Positions 1 through 11,266 of a stretch of DNA of 64,000 bases are shown piece by piece. Below the pieces are notes generated by a model. It saw only the letters and a program-made list of their open reading frames with translations. It was not told where the DNA came from and did no database searches. The position numbers and the translations under genes were made by a program. Positions within the stretch are counted from its first letter, which is position 1. Every line of letters starts with the position of its first letter. The DNA comes from Nannochloropsis salina CCMP1776 (Eukaryota > Sar > Eustigmatophyceae > Eustigmatales > Monodopsidaceae): assembly GCA_004565275.1 (NCBI GenBank), contig SDOX01000019.1, positions 988,340 to 1,052,339 on the forward strand, read 5' to 3'.

Positions 1-804
1 CCTACGACTACCAGGCCGACGTGCCCCGCCTCTTGGCTACCACCACGGCCAACATGGGCGCCGGGATCGCCAAGGACAGGGCCTACGCACGCATGTTCGG
101 CACCGTGGCCCCCCGAGGCCTGCCAGCGTCGTCCTACTTGTTTTTTTTCTCGCGGGACTTGGTCACCATGGGAGCTTCGTTCAATGTGCCTGAGCCCTTG
201 GCGCATGAGATGCACACAAAGCTGGGCGTGCCTGCAGGAGCGGCGGACGTGGCGGCCCAGGTAAGGGATAGAGTCTATATATATATACGCCTTAGGCTTG
301 ATTAGAACTGTTCCAGACACGAGACGGTTGTATGCATATATTTTCGACTGCCAACCTACTTTTTCCTACCTTCGGTTCTTCTTCCTCTCGCAGCTCTTCT
401 GTCCCGTGGCCATGCAGTTCCTCACCACCCCCATGCACTTGTTGGGTCTGGACCTGTACAACCGGCCCCTCTCCTCCTGGAGGCAACGCTACCTTTTGAT
501 TGCCTCCAACTACCAGAAAACGGTGGCAGCGAGAATAGCGAGGATCCTTCCTGCCTTTGGGTTCGGGGGTCTGGGGAACAAAAAAATCAGGCAGGAGGAG
601 CGTGCCTGGATAAAGCGGCGACAAAACGCTCTCCACAAAGGGATGAAAGAACCGGTGGTGGTGTTGGGACGCGACCGGCATGGAGGAGAGGAAGGCTTGG
701 TACGTCAAGGGCCAGATAGGCCCACGCTCATGCCGGGGCTGCTCCCACGTCCCGTGGTACCCTCCATGTTGCCACTCCCGGCTTGGGCAGTGAATACTAA
801 GTAG
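1..804 (+). CDS. Unrecognised conserved protein, 3' part of gene (5' end outside window)
   Basis: Two exons are visible. Exon 1 is open from the window edge to 260, where a GTAAGG donor follows a CAG codon. Exon 2 runs from 394, after a pyrimidine-rich stretch ending in CAG, to the TAG at 802-804. Both are in phase 0 and the join reads smoothly, giving 222 visible residues. The visible part has small hydrophobic segments, a FFSRDLVTMGASF block just before the junction and an MHLLGLDLYNRP block after it, then a basic stretch with KKIRQEERAWIKRR. The arrangement suggests a small organelle membrane protein, possibly mitochondrial, but I cannot name the family. The intron (261-393) contains a short TA run at 276-287. 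The last 45 or so residues are proline-rich and weakly constrained. The next gene converges on this one. Confidence 0.7.
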
Positions 805-1690
805 AGGAACAGGCAGGTGGAGGGGGGACTTCCTACCTGCACACTCGGATACCGTGAAAATGAAGAGCTACGCCGGGCTTTCATGTACGTTCCATGTTGG
901 TGGAGCCGGCGACTCTTTGTAAAGTACGTTAGTATGTACAGAGCTTAGCGTTAGGGGGAGAACGCGCGAAACACGAAGACATGATAGTTCCAAGGTCGCT
1001 CTCGAGGGCCCCATTAGGAAAAAAAGGGAGCAAGGCTGGTAAGAGGCACTTATTTATGGACAGTGCCCGTGTGCATAAGCGGTATAGGTACAGATAGTCG
1101 TATGTAGTGGCGGTGCCGTGAGGACAGGGTTTGTAGATGCCCAATTGAAAAGCGCTTAGAAGGTAGGGATGAAAGACGCAGTAAAGCTTTTCGAAGCACC
1201 AGTTTCTCAAAGCTTGGAAAAGAGGGGACCATTTCCTGTCGTCCTCCGTGTCGACATGTGATGCGACCAGACGTTCAGTTGGTTCCTCTCCTGCAAGTCA
1301 GACTCATTTTTGAAGAAGTCGCGGTATGCGGCTCACGTGTAAATAGCGGGAGGATAAGGGGGAGGGAGTGTCTCATGCCTCAGACAAGCAAGTGACATCG
1401 TAGAATGAAACGACTTGACCTGATTGAGCTCGAATCATGACCCTACGAGAGCCTCAGCTATCCTGCTCTGACACATCTCCTACTCTAGGAGACACTACAT
1501 TTCATATAATTTGATTGCGTGCGCCGATTCCATCTCTCGCTCACTTCCCAACCGCATAGTTGAGCACAAAAGAAAGCGCAAATCGGGGTCCAGACGGACA
1601 TTGAAATCCAGAGCAAGCAACGGCGTGCATCAATTAGTACATTCCTTGCATCACGCGTAAATTCTTTCGTGCATGCCTCCTTTCATCCTC
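805..1690. other. Convergent intergenic region
   Basis: About 890 bp separate the stop of the leftmost gene (+) from the stop of the RRM gene (-). Both genes end here, so the stretch should hold two 3' UTRs. The short reading frames in it have no recognisable sequence, and I see no RNA gene or repeat. Confidence 0.6.
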
Positions 1691-3026
1691 TCACGATCTT
1701 CTCCCTTTTTTTTGCGCCTTACTCCACTGCCGACCGTCGGGTGCCCTGTAGCTCGCTTTTGGTGCCCCAGTCTCGTAGTCGACAAAGACTTTCCTCCCGC
1801 CCACTTGGATCGCCCCCTGCTTCTTGACCGCAATTTCCGCCGCATTCTCCTTCTCGAATTGCACGTAGCAAAAGCCTTTCTGCTGCTGCGTGTGCTGCCA
1901 TACGGCCAGGCGAACCGTCTTGATCTTCCCGCAGAACGTGAAGGCCTCGCGCACCGCGTCTTCCGTAGTGTTGTAGGGCCTGAGGGAAGATAACAGGAGG
2001 GGCAAAAGGAGTGAAAGAGAATAGGTCAGGATGAAAGCGGTGGGGGAATGGTTCCTAGAGACAAAAAATGGAGGGCAGGAAGGGGGGTTACATCGAAAAG
2101 CTTTCCTTACGCACAGATTTTTGACGAATACTGTGTCGCAACCTAAATTGTGGATGGAAAAAAAGAGAGAATGAAAGTGCGGCTTTATGAGTAGTGATTC
2201 TGTTTCATGGTGGATGTCGTTCTCATGCACTGGGTGGGCGTCTTTGTGTCCATCATTTCACTACTCGTATTTGTGTTCTTCAACGCCATTGCAGATCTCA
2301 AACTTTTCAAATGGTACTAATCCTCTGGACACGCGCCCCGTGATCGGTGCTATCATCCACCCTGTGCATTCCCATGTCCATATCCCGCCTTAATCCATTC
2401 CTGTGCCCCCACACAGCCCGCATTCCTCTTCTCCCCTGCCCAGTCGACGCACCTGGCGGCTTGTCCTTCAACGGTAGACTTCCACCAACACCCAAGCTTT
2501 TGGGTGCTTGTGCCCTTTGCACCGTCAAGTATCGTCCCATCATCCTTGCGCCGCTCAGGGACAAGGCTTTGGCAACGCCTTCGTCCCTTTTCTTGAACTC
2601 GATGTGGGCATACCCACGGGGACGACCGCTGTCTTGCCAACGGGGGAGGCGGACTTCTTTTACTTTCCCACACCCCTTGTCCTGAAAGAAACGAATAAGG
2701 TCGTCTTCTGTTGCCTCGTACGATATACCTTCTACGTATACGGTACCCGCGGCAGCTGCGCTACCGTCAGGACGACCGCTTTCAGGTGTTGATGATGGCG
2801 CGTTGTCATAGCCCTCCTCCTCTTCCCCCGCCCTGCCCGTAGTGCCGTCCTCCTCCGAAACCCATCCTTCCTCCTCGTCATCCTCCGCCTTTTTATGCGT
2901 TTTCCGCGAGCGTTTGCGCTTGCGCTTACGACCATTACTTTCCGCGCCGGCAACCTCCTCTCCTGCGTGTCTCACGTCGTCTTTCTTTTTTCTCCCCCCT
3001 TCCTCTGCTATAGAGTCGATCGCCAT
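1691..3026 (-). CDS. Nucleolin/Gar2-like protein with two RRM domains
   Basis: Three exons give 296 residues: 3026-2453, 2142-2115 and 1979-1691. Both introns use a GTGCGT donor, and the phases (1 and 2) restore a continuous second RRM. The first 100 residues are a lysine/arginine and acidic low-complexity region with RKRKRKR-type nuclear or nucleolar targeting signals. RRM1 has RNP2-like TVYVEGISY and RNP1-like RGYAHIEF. RRM2 has TVFVKNLPYN and KGFCYVQF. A tail containing APDGRQWSKAQKKGRRS ends the protein. The order basic-acidic N-terminus then two RRMs is that of nucleolin, Nsr1 and Gar2 proteins, which act in pre-rRNA processing, but the RGG tail typical of them is absent. The 28-base middle exon is unusually small. 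An RBM34/Nop12-type assignment is the main alternative. Confidence 0.85.
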
Positions 3027-4057
3027 GTTGCTGCCAGGCTCTTCAATTGCTTCCCTCGCAAGCAGAAGCTATACCTTGGCCTTTTCCCTTCTTTCTTCTT
3101 GTGTCAGACTGATTATAGAAACGAGAGATGATCCAAAAATGATGATTACAGGGCAAAGTCAAGCATAGCGCGGTAAGTGTGCAGGTATGACAAAGTAGGG
3201 AACGAGACCGCAGCGAACGCTGCAATCACGCCAAAGCATACTTCAACTGCGCAAAGGACAAACGATTGACACACTTCTCTACACGTAAAAAAGAGCAGTT
3301 GTCTTCACACCCCCAAAAGAAGCAGTAGTCTTCACACCCAATCTTTAGGTGTGCTAGGTGTTACTAAAAATCACAGCTCTGGACCTGCAAGATTGCGACA
3401 AATGTGCTGGCAATGGGGCTACGGGCGTCTTTATGCGCCATGATCAGAATATTTCGAGCCTGTTCGAACACCTCCGTGCATTTAATTGGGTAAGCTCGCG
3501 TGACTTTGCAAGTCGTATTTTAAAAAGCATGAAGGCATTGAGGCCACGGGAAGATACTAAGACTCGGGATTACGAAAGGAGAGACTATGAAAGCTAATTA
3601 TCATCCCAAAAAGCGCGCTTTCGCCATGCAAGCATATTCAATTGAGCAGCAGGAAACCGTACATGAGAAAGTTCGCCGTAAATGTTGTCATTGGCGCTGT
3701 TCACATGAACTAAATGTGACGGGATGCCTTCCACCGGGTCTCGGTCGCTGGTTCCCCGCTTTGGGAAAGACGGCGATGTTCTATCACTACATTCCACTAA
3801 ACTCCCCAAAGGGAAAAACCACAGGAATCCACGCCCACCCCTGTGAACACAATGCTTTAAATTTGATTTTAAAAAATGCGCAGTAGCGTCTGAGTCAAAT
3901 CATAATGCATGCTTTGATCTTCACCCGACATACTTAGAAATGTTTTATGTATGTACTGTTCAGGGTCTTGTTTATCACACAACCTCATGTTTTTTTCTCC
4001 CTTTTTCTTTTCTTTCACCTGAGCAGCCGCAGGACACAGCTTGGCAAGCTTTCCGGG
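3027..4057. promoter_or_regulatory. Divergent intergenic region between the RRM gene and RAD50
   Basis: About 1 kb lies between two divergent start codons, so both promoters should be here. Several short reading frames (3358-3886) cross it, but none resembles a protein. At 4010-4026 a pyrimidine-rich tract ends in CAG, so RAD50 may have a 5' UTR intron whose acceptor is just upstream of its ATG. Confidence 0.5.
3295..3339. repeat. Short direct repeat, 18 bp twice
   Basis: Two 18-base copies at 3295-3312 and 3322-3339 differ at one position and share the core GTCTTCACACCC. Their starts are 27 bp apart. They lie about 270 bp upstream of the RRM gene start and could be a paired regulatory site or a small duplication. 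Confidence 0.6.
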
Positions 4058-7000
4058 ATGGCAGGATTGGAGAAAATGGCCCTGCGGGGCATTCGATCGT
4101 TCTCCCCTGATGACGAGCAGACCATTGAGTTTTACAGCCCTTTGACAATGATTGTAGGGCAGAACGGGTCTGGCAAGACCACTATCATCGAGTGTCTCAA
4201 ATATGCATGTACGGGTAAATTACCCCCAGGCGGGGCGTCCACATCGGGACAAAGCTGGATCCACGATCCCAAGCTGACCGACGACACGGAAGTCAAAGCA
4301 TCGATTAAGCTCCGGTTTAAGGCGCGCGACGGGAAGCGCATGGTGGTCGTGCGCTCTTTGCAGCTGCAGTACAAAGGCAAAAGCAAAAACCCAACATTCA
4401 AGCAGTTGGAGGGCGTGATTAAGACGATCAATCCCGTGACGAAGAAATCCGAGTCCCTAGGGCATAAATGCCAAGACTTGAACGCCTTCGTCCCACAGGC
4501 CACTGACATTTCTGCGGCCATCTTGGAGAGTGTGGTTTTCTGTCATCAAGAAGAGAGCAGTTGGCCGTTGCAGGACGGCGCGACTCTTAAGAAGAAATTC
4601 GACGACATATTTGAATCCGCGCGTTACACCAAGGCGCTGGAAGCCATCGAAAAATGTCGGAAAGGCCGTGCTGAGGAGCTGAAGAATCTCAGGTTGGACC
4701 TGGCTGCTTTGACGGAGAACAGAGAAACGGCGAGCGACATCCGCCACGAGCTGGAGCGTAAAACTGCCGAGATCCAAGACATACAGGCCAAGCAGGAGAC
4801 TGTAGCGGACCGGATCAACACGTTGCAGGCTCGGTTGCGGCAGGCTGAGGAGGCTTTGGTCGAGGTCAAGGGCGTGCTCCAGGCATTGGGGACCAATGAG
4901 ATGCTGGTCAAGGAGCGGACGCGGGCCGTGGCGGAGAAGAAGAAGAGCCTGGGCTGCCAGGAAATGGAAGGGGAGACGGACGAGTCCTTGCAGGAGCGGC
5001 TTGCCTCCTTCGCCAAGGAGCACGAGGACGTGCAACGGGAGCTGACGCGGCTCCGGCAAAAAGAAACGACGCACAAGAAAGCGACCGAAAACTACCGGGC
5101 AGAGATGCAACGGATGGTGGGGCAGCGGGGGGAGCTCAAGGCGAAGATGGGTCAAGTGCAGCAACTGATGGCGGATCGGAACCGGGAGATCGTGGCCGTG
5201 TGCGACGCGTATGCTCTACCTCTCCCTCGCACTCTGGCTGGAACCCTCTCGCAGGCTTCTGGTACCGAGAGAGGGGACGGTGGTAACACGGCCATTCTGT
5301 CGCACGCGGCAGCGGAGTTGCCTGTCATGGAAATAAAGCGTTTCTTTTCCGATTTCCAAGGGAAGCAGGAGACGTTGTCGCAAGAATTGGAAGCCTTCAA
5401 GACGGAACAATCACGGTGTTTGACGAAAGAGAGGGCAGAAATGACGGAGCTGGAGGCGAAATTACTGGCGAATGAGTCGGGAAAAACAGCCCGTCAGGCG
5501 GAAATGAGAAAAATCGAGGAAAAATACACAGAGATCACGAATGAATTGCACCGACAAGCTGCTGTGCCGGCCTCCGTTTTGAGCTCGATGCAACAAGAGG
5601 TCGAACGCGCCCGTACCGACTACGAGGTGGTCGCGGCGAAAGAAAAAGGGATGGAATTCGAAAAGACGGTGAAAAACCTGGAAAAGACTCTGCGGGAGGT
5701 GGCGGTGGAACTTGACGGGGAACAAAAGGTGTGGGAATCCATGAAAGAGAACAGCAAGGAACGCACCGAGTACGACGTGAACCAGCGGGAGCATGCCAGC
5801 AAGATGGAAAGACTCGAGGCGGAAGTGGCGCGTTTCAACAGCAGCATGTATCGTCCCTTCCTCTCGCACGACCTGGCTCCAGACCTGAACACCATGCAAC
5901 AGGCGGTCACTGAATTGAACGCCAACTTAATTCCTACGCACGCGACGGCCGTCAAGACCCAGGCTGATGCATTAGTACAGGCGCGACAAGAACTCACAGA
6001 GATAGGCACGAATCAGGCACGCGACAAACGCGAAGCAGACATGTATGCGGCAGAAATCGACGGGCTGGAGAAACGGAGCGCGGTTGAGAAGGCGCGTCAC
6101 ATTTTGGAAGCTTTGCAAGAAGAGTTCGCGGAAAAAATCCGGAAAAACCCGGAGAAATACCCTTACCGTTTCGATGATCGAGACATCGAGGGGGCCTTGC
6201 GCGAGGTCCAGGCCGTCGTCGACACAGATATTCGCAGCTTGCACGAGTTCCGGACCAAGAAAGGTTTCTGTGAACTACTTATTGACCAAAGCAAGGAAGC
6301 CAGCACCTGTATGTGCTGCACCACCCCCTTGAATGCCAAAGGAGTGGAGCTGCTAGAGGAAAGTCTCGCCACGGGGATACGGAAATGGACGGACAAAGTG
6401 CAGAAACTTGAGGTGTCCCTGCCGAGGCATCAGCAGCAGCTCGCTGACTTGCGAGCCTGCGCCACGGATGTCAAAGAATTGATTCCTCTGCGGGCGAAAC
6501 TTCGCGAGGTTGAAGAACGAATGAATTTTGCCAATGAGCAAAATGCAAAATGGCGGGCGTCCGTGCGGTCTTTGGAGGAAGAGATGGTGGAAAAGGAGCG
6601 GCAAAAAAAAAAAGTGGAGGAGTGCCTGGCTCAGGTAACGGGAATGAGCAGCACGTGCGCGGAATTGTACAAAAAAAGGGAAGAATTGGACTTCAAGCGA
6701 AAGCGGCTGCAGACGTATTCGGTGGACGGGGATGAACGTGGCTTGGAAGCCGTCGAGGCGTCGCTCAAATCTTTGCGCGCGACCCAGACCGAGACAAATC
6801 GGCACCTTCAGGAAACTCAGGCAGAGCAGTCAAAAGCCGCCAAACGAATGATCAATCAAGCGGAGTTAGTCCGTGCGGCAGAGGCGGCGTTGGAAGAGAA
6901 GGTGAAGATGATGAGCCGCTCCCAAGAGTTGGAGCAGGAGAAGACTCGCCTGAAAGCCCGGCAATGCGAGGTGGAGGCAGAGGTGCAGCTAGCCACAGAG

Positions 7001-8630
7001 GAGGAGATTCCACTGCGACAAGCGTTGAAGCAGTACCAAGCGGATTTTGAGACGCTGAAAGTCAGGTTAGACGCCGAAGAGGCGGATAAGCAACGAAAAC
7101 GGATTGAGTGCATCCAGCGGTACCAAGGGTTCGATGCGTTGCAATGTAAGCTCCAGGATTGGGAAAAGAAGGGTCTGGGCACGCAATTGGTGGAGCTAGA
7201 AGCGGCTCAGGCCCGCTTGAAGCAGGATCTTCAAGGGGTGGAGGGGCAGCTAGAAGAGCTTGCGCCGCAGATTCAGGTGGTGGCCAACCGCTCGGAGGGC
7301 AAGGACCAGCTTCGACGGCAAATCGAAGATAATGTGACGTATCGGCGTATGCTTAGCGAGCTGGAGAAAGAGAAGGAGGAACTGGCAATGCTGCGAAAGC
7401 GTGTCGACGAGAACGAGGAGAAAGAAGCATTGGAACGTGCCCTTGATAAGGTGCAAAACCAATATCGGGATGCCCGTGAAATGAAGATTCGTAATGAGGC
7501 ACGTATTGACACATTGACGGCCGTACAACAGGAGCAACAGGCTAAGTTGAGGTCGGACAAATTAAAAAATATCGAAAAACGTTTTCGGAATGTAAAAATT
7601 ATGGCGGAAACGACCATGCTGGCTGTGGAGGATTTGCAGAAGTACCACAAGGTAGGGCACTCTTATGATGAAGAGGACAAATGCGGCGCCTCCAAGCCAT
7701 GCTTTGCATTCGATGAGGGATAAGAAAGAGATAATGGAGGATCAGAAAGGGATCCGCATGCTCCTAGCATCGATTTGGTGGTGTGATTCATGATGTGGGC
7801 AAGCCATCTGTCTGTGTCGTACCATATCTCATGAATATTGATGGATTGGTTCGAATTTTTTTTACTTTCCTTCCCGCTTTCTACAAACTGTCAACCGTTT
7901 AGGCCTTGGACCGCGCCCTGATGCAGTACCACAAGATGAAGATCGAAGAAATCAACAAAATCATCCGGGAGCTCTGGACACGCACCTACCGTGGGAACGA
8001 CATCGAGGAGATAGCCATTGTCTCTGGTGAGGACGGCGGGGGAAGAGCGACACGGTCCTACAACTATCGGGTCGTGATGAAAAAGGGAGCAACGCTGTTG
8101 GACATGCGAGGCCGTTGTTCAGCAGGTCAGCGCGTACTGGCGAGTATAGTGATCCGTCTGGCCTTGGCGGAAACTTTCTGCATCAGTTGTGGAGTCATGA
8201 CTTTGGATGAGCCCACGACCAATCTAGACCACGAGAACAAGGAAGGGCTGGCGGGGGCCATCGCCCGATTGATCGCTGAACGATCCCGGCAGCAAAATTT
8301 TCAGTTAATAGTGATTACACACGACGAGGATTTTGTGGACATGGTCAAACAGGAACTGAGCACCCAGGTAAGGTGTGGGGCTGATGATATAAAATGATAT
8401 GAAAATTACGGACATAAGGTGACAGTTACTTAACATGGCACAACGTTAACAAACACTCCATATATTTTCCCCTCAAAAAAACTCATATGTTGTTATCGCT
8501 TGTTTTGGGCGTTTCACGTGTACAGACCGGGTTTTCGATGCCGGAATTTTACTGGCGGATCTCGCGGGAGCCAGCCCCTGGGGGACGAGCCTACTCAACC
8601 ATTCAAGCCTGTGAGTGGGGCACGATTTAG
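4058..8630 (+). CDS. RAD50: DNA double-strand-break repair ATPase RAD50
   Basis: Three exons (4058-7651, 7903-8367, 8526-8630) encode 1,387 residues, close to the roughly 1,300 usual for RAD50. The N-terminal half-ATPase has Walker [10 protein letters not shown] (residues 34-42) and the Q-loop region [11 protein letters not shown]. Long coiled coils flank a zinc-hook CxxC at C751/C754, which joins two RAD50 molecules through a shared metal. The C-terminal half has the ABC signature GRCSAGQ (S1271) and Walker [11 protein letters not shown] (D1300, E1301). The protein should act with MRE11 and NBS1/XRS2 in tethering and resecting broken ends. Both introns are phase 0, and joining them restores the conserved run ending the coiled coil (EDLQKYHK then [10 protein letters not shown]). 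An in-frame ATG at 3947 would add a hydrophobic segment, but an intron-like acceptor lies between, so 4058 is preferred. The last exon (34 residues) is the least certain part. Confidence 0.97.
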
Positions 8631-9324
8631 ACGTCGACGGAAACTCACCGAGACGGTTTGTGAATAAAACTCAGGAGCATGAAAGACAGCTTTTTTGCAC
8701 AGATGCCTAAAAATAAGTACAAAGGAGTAGTGTCGTGCCTATGTGCGCATCTTGAAGTTGTACCTGTGTGCAACAAGGGGTGGGACCGCGCTGTATGTGA
8801 TGTAAAGGCTTCCTCGTTCTCGTACACTATGAAAAATATCAGTGTAGAGGCTCGTGATACATGTGTAGTCAACTGTCGGGATACAATCGCTCGGATTCGC
8901 GATATTCAAGCACAGAGTATACCTTTTAAAACAAGTATGTTTTCCAGAGCTTTACAGTATAAGTTGTTGTCGATTGTTGCGTTGTGAACTGAAAGTAGGG
9001 GATTGGCAGTTTTTCATCAAAACAGCCAACGGACAGCCGCAAGCGAAGGCGCTCATTCGAGACTCCCGAGTACCTTAGTAATAAAATTTTACTAAAATGT
9101 CCTCCATTAGGAACCAAAACCTCTGTTTAATCCTGGATCCAAGGAAAATAGGGATGTTTTCCCCCTGATAACCTCCCGCCTCCACCACGTCCGTCTCGCC
9201 AAGTGTTTCCCCGCCACTCGGGTAAGTTTCCGCGAAGTATTTCCCCCCACGTTTCCTTGCGCAGCGCGATCGCATCACCCGGACGATGAAAGTTTATGCA
9301 TTTTTGTATTCAGTCCTCTACAGA
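8631..9324. other. Intergenic region between RAD50 and NSE3
   Basis: About 690 bp separate two genes on the same strand. Short reading frames here show no protein signature. The stretch should hold the RAD50 3' UTR and the NSE3 promoter. Confidence 0.5.
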
Positions 9325-10557
9325 ATGCCCAAGGGTAGGAGGCGTCGCGTCCCTGATGTTGCAGAAGACGAGGAAGAAGCGGAGACAGAGACCTGTCGGG
9401 CTCCCGGTAATGAAGACCGCGAGGACGAAGCGGACGACGACCGCGAAAAAGAGCACGAGAAGGAAAACACAAGTCTTGTCGGCAAGAGTATAAGAGCGTC
9501 GACACGTGCTCCTAGAATGACAATGGCGGTGGTGGAGGACGGCGTGTCTGAGGACGAGGAACTAGAGGAGGAGGAGGATAAGACATTAAGAAGGGGAAAG
9601 GGGGCTCGACCCCAGTCGAGACAATCAAGTAGCCGAAAGAGGCAACCCCCCATGAAAGCCTCACAAGATGGCAACTACTACTGCCAAACTCCCGTGGAAA
9701 CGCTGTTCTCATTTACTCAGACGGAGGACGGTCCCGTGATAAACCAGCGGGAGGCACAGGCTAGTCAATGCGAAATGCGGCCCCAAGACGAGAAACAATT
9801 CCACGGCCTGAGCCAAGACCAACAAAAGGTGGCAGTTTCTGAGGCCATCAGATACATTCTCTTCAAGGCCGCACGCCGGGAACCAGTGCATCGACAGAAG
9901 CTCCATGATGAAGTCGTCAAAAAATACGGCAAAGCCCTCGTCCGTCCCGTGTTGAAGGCAGCGGCCGAGCAGCTCGAATCGATATTTGGCTACACGCTGG
10001 TGACTCCGCCTGCCTACCGTTTCCCCCGAGATGCGGACCAGGACACGTACTACCTGATAACTTCCATCCGATCTCCCTCCCTGAGCAAGGCGATGAACGC
10101 ATATGGGAAAGACGTGGGCTATCGGGGTTTCTGCATGCTCGTGATGGGCCTGGTCTTCTGCGCGCGGAATAAAATTCCCGAACAGGTCCTCTTCAAACAG
10201 CTGCAGGAGGCTCAGGATGGCTTGGAAGTTGTGTCGAAGAGCCAAGCAGGAGGGGGGGGGGCGGAGGGGGGGTATGCGATTCACGGTGCCTTGGACGGGG
10301 TAGGGGACGCGGCGACGGCGCTGGAGCGGATGAGGAAAGAGCAGTACCTGATCCGAGACCGGGAACAGGTCGAGGTGAGTGGAGGCTCTATGAGGGACGA
10401 GTTCTCCTACCGACTGGGCCAAAGGGCCTATGTGGAAGTGGGGCCTCGGCAGATCTTGACCTTTCTGGCGGAGGCGCAGGGCCAGGACGTGGACCCGACC
10501 ATGCTGATGGAGATAGAAACCGAGGAGCAACGGGGGGCCAGGGGCGAGCGAGGGTGA
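9325..10557 (+). CDS. NSE3: NSE3/MAGE-family subunit of the SMC5/6 complex
   Basis: A single open exon encodes 410 residues from the ATG at 9325; an in-frame ATG at 9286 would add 13. The first 110 or so residues are acidic and basic low complexity (for example EDEEEAETE). The MAGE homology domain starts at LSQDQQKVAVSEAIRYILFK and continues as paired winged helices: helices with RQKLHDEVVKKYGK, then FGYTLVTPPAYRFP, then DTYYLITSI. The second half has GFCMLVMGLVF and the wing motif RMRKEQYLIRD followed by a YRLGQRAYVEVG strand. In other eukaryotes NSE3 pairs with NSE1 and NSE4 to bind DNA and the SMC5/6 heads. A 10-G homopolymer within 10252-10262 encodes a glycine loop between the two winged helices. 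The gene lies downstream of RAD50 on the same strand. No intron is needed. Confidence 0.9.
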   Translation: MPKGRRRRVPDVAEDEEEAETETCRAPGNEDREDEADDDREKEHEKENTSLVGKSIRASTRAPRMTMAVVEDGVSEDEELEEEEDKTLRRGKGARPQSRQSSSRKRQPPMKASQDGNYYCQTPVETLFSFTQTEDGPVINQREAQASQCEMRPQDEKQFHGLSQDQQKVAVSEAIRYILFKAARREPVHRQKLHDEVVKKYGKALVRPVLKAAAEQLESIFGYTLVTPPAYRFPRDADQDTYYLITSIRSPSLSKAMNAYGKDVGYRGFCMLVMGLVFCARNKIPEQVLFKQLQEAQDGLEVVSKSQAGGGGAEGGYAIHGALDGVGDAATALERMRKEQYLIRDREQVEVSGGSMRDEFSYRLGQRAYVEVGPRQILTFLAEAQGQDVDPTMLMEIETEEQRGARGERG

Positions 10558-11266
10558 CGGAGGAGATGCGGAGGGGTGGGGGGAGAAGATTGAGAGGAAG
10601 GATTAGGTCTTGCCGGTGGATGTAAGCAAGTTTACGGCACTTGGCACCGCGTCCACCCCATGTTGATATGCATGCGGCGTGCAAATCAGAAGGCTCCCCA
10701 GCAGAAGTGGGCTTGTGGACGAGGATTGAAGCTCGGGCACGGACAATGAGGTTAATAAGTGGTGAGGCCAGAGGAGGGCGGTGCAAAGCTAAATAAGAAA
10801 TGATGGGCTAAGAGGAAGCCCCTGTCAAGACGGAACGGGAACACAAGCGTGGTCAAAAATGCGAGGAGCGACACCGGTTTCCGCGTCGAGATGGTTTGAC
10901 TGGCTAGTTTGAAATTGCTTCTGGCTTACAAATTTTACACCCGTACGCTTCGCACCACCCAACGCGCCCCCAAAGAATCAAATCCCGTTCCTTTCCCGTG
11001 TTTGCGAAAATCTACACATGTACACACGTGCCGGTCCATGCACCTCTCGCACGCTCATAATCCTCCCCTCCCCCTCCGTCTTCCTTTTTGACTCTCCTCT
11101 CCTCCTCGGTGCCACCTACGTGTCGATTCCTCCTCCACCACCAGCCTGCCCGCCGACTCCGTCCGGGCCCTCCTTATCTCCTCTCGCCTCGCCCCTCCTC
11201 TCCATCGCCTTCAAATATCCTTCCTGGCGGCGGTCGCCGCATCCTTTTGGCTCCCATTGCCCCGTC
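10558..11266. other. Convergent intergenic region
   Basis: About 700 bp lie between the NSE3 stop and the stop of the next gene on the opposite strand. No protein signature or RNA gene is recognised. From about 11050 the plus strand becomes strongly C-rich, continuing the composition of the neighbouring gene. Confidence 0.5.

Noticed and set aside
3947-4057. Longer RAD50 start adding a hydrophobic N-terminus
   Set aside because: RAD50 does not carry a signal sequence, and a pyrimidine tract with CAG just before the preferred ATG looks like an intron end.
7845-7856. GGTTCGAAT sequence resembling a tRNA B box
   Set aside because: It lies within a RAD50 intron with no matching A box or acceptor stem. 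A similar match at 16432 is inside the SET gene frame and forms no tRNA fold.
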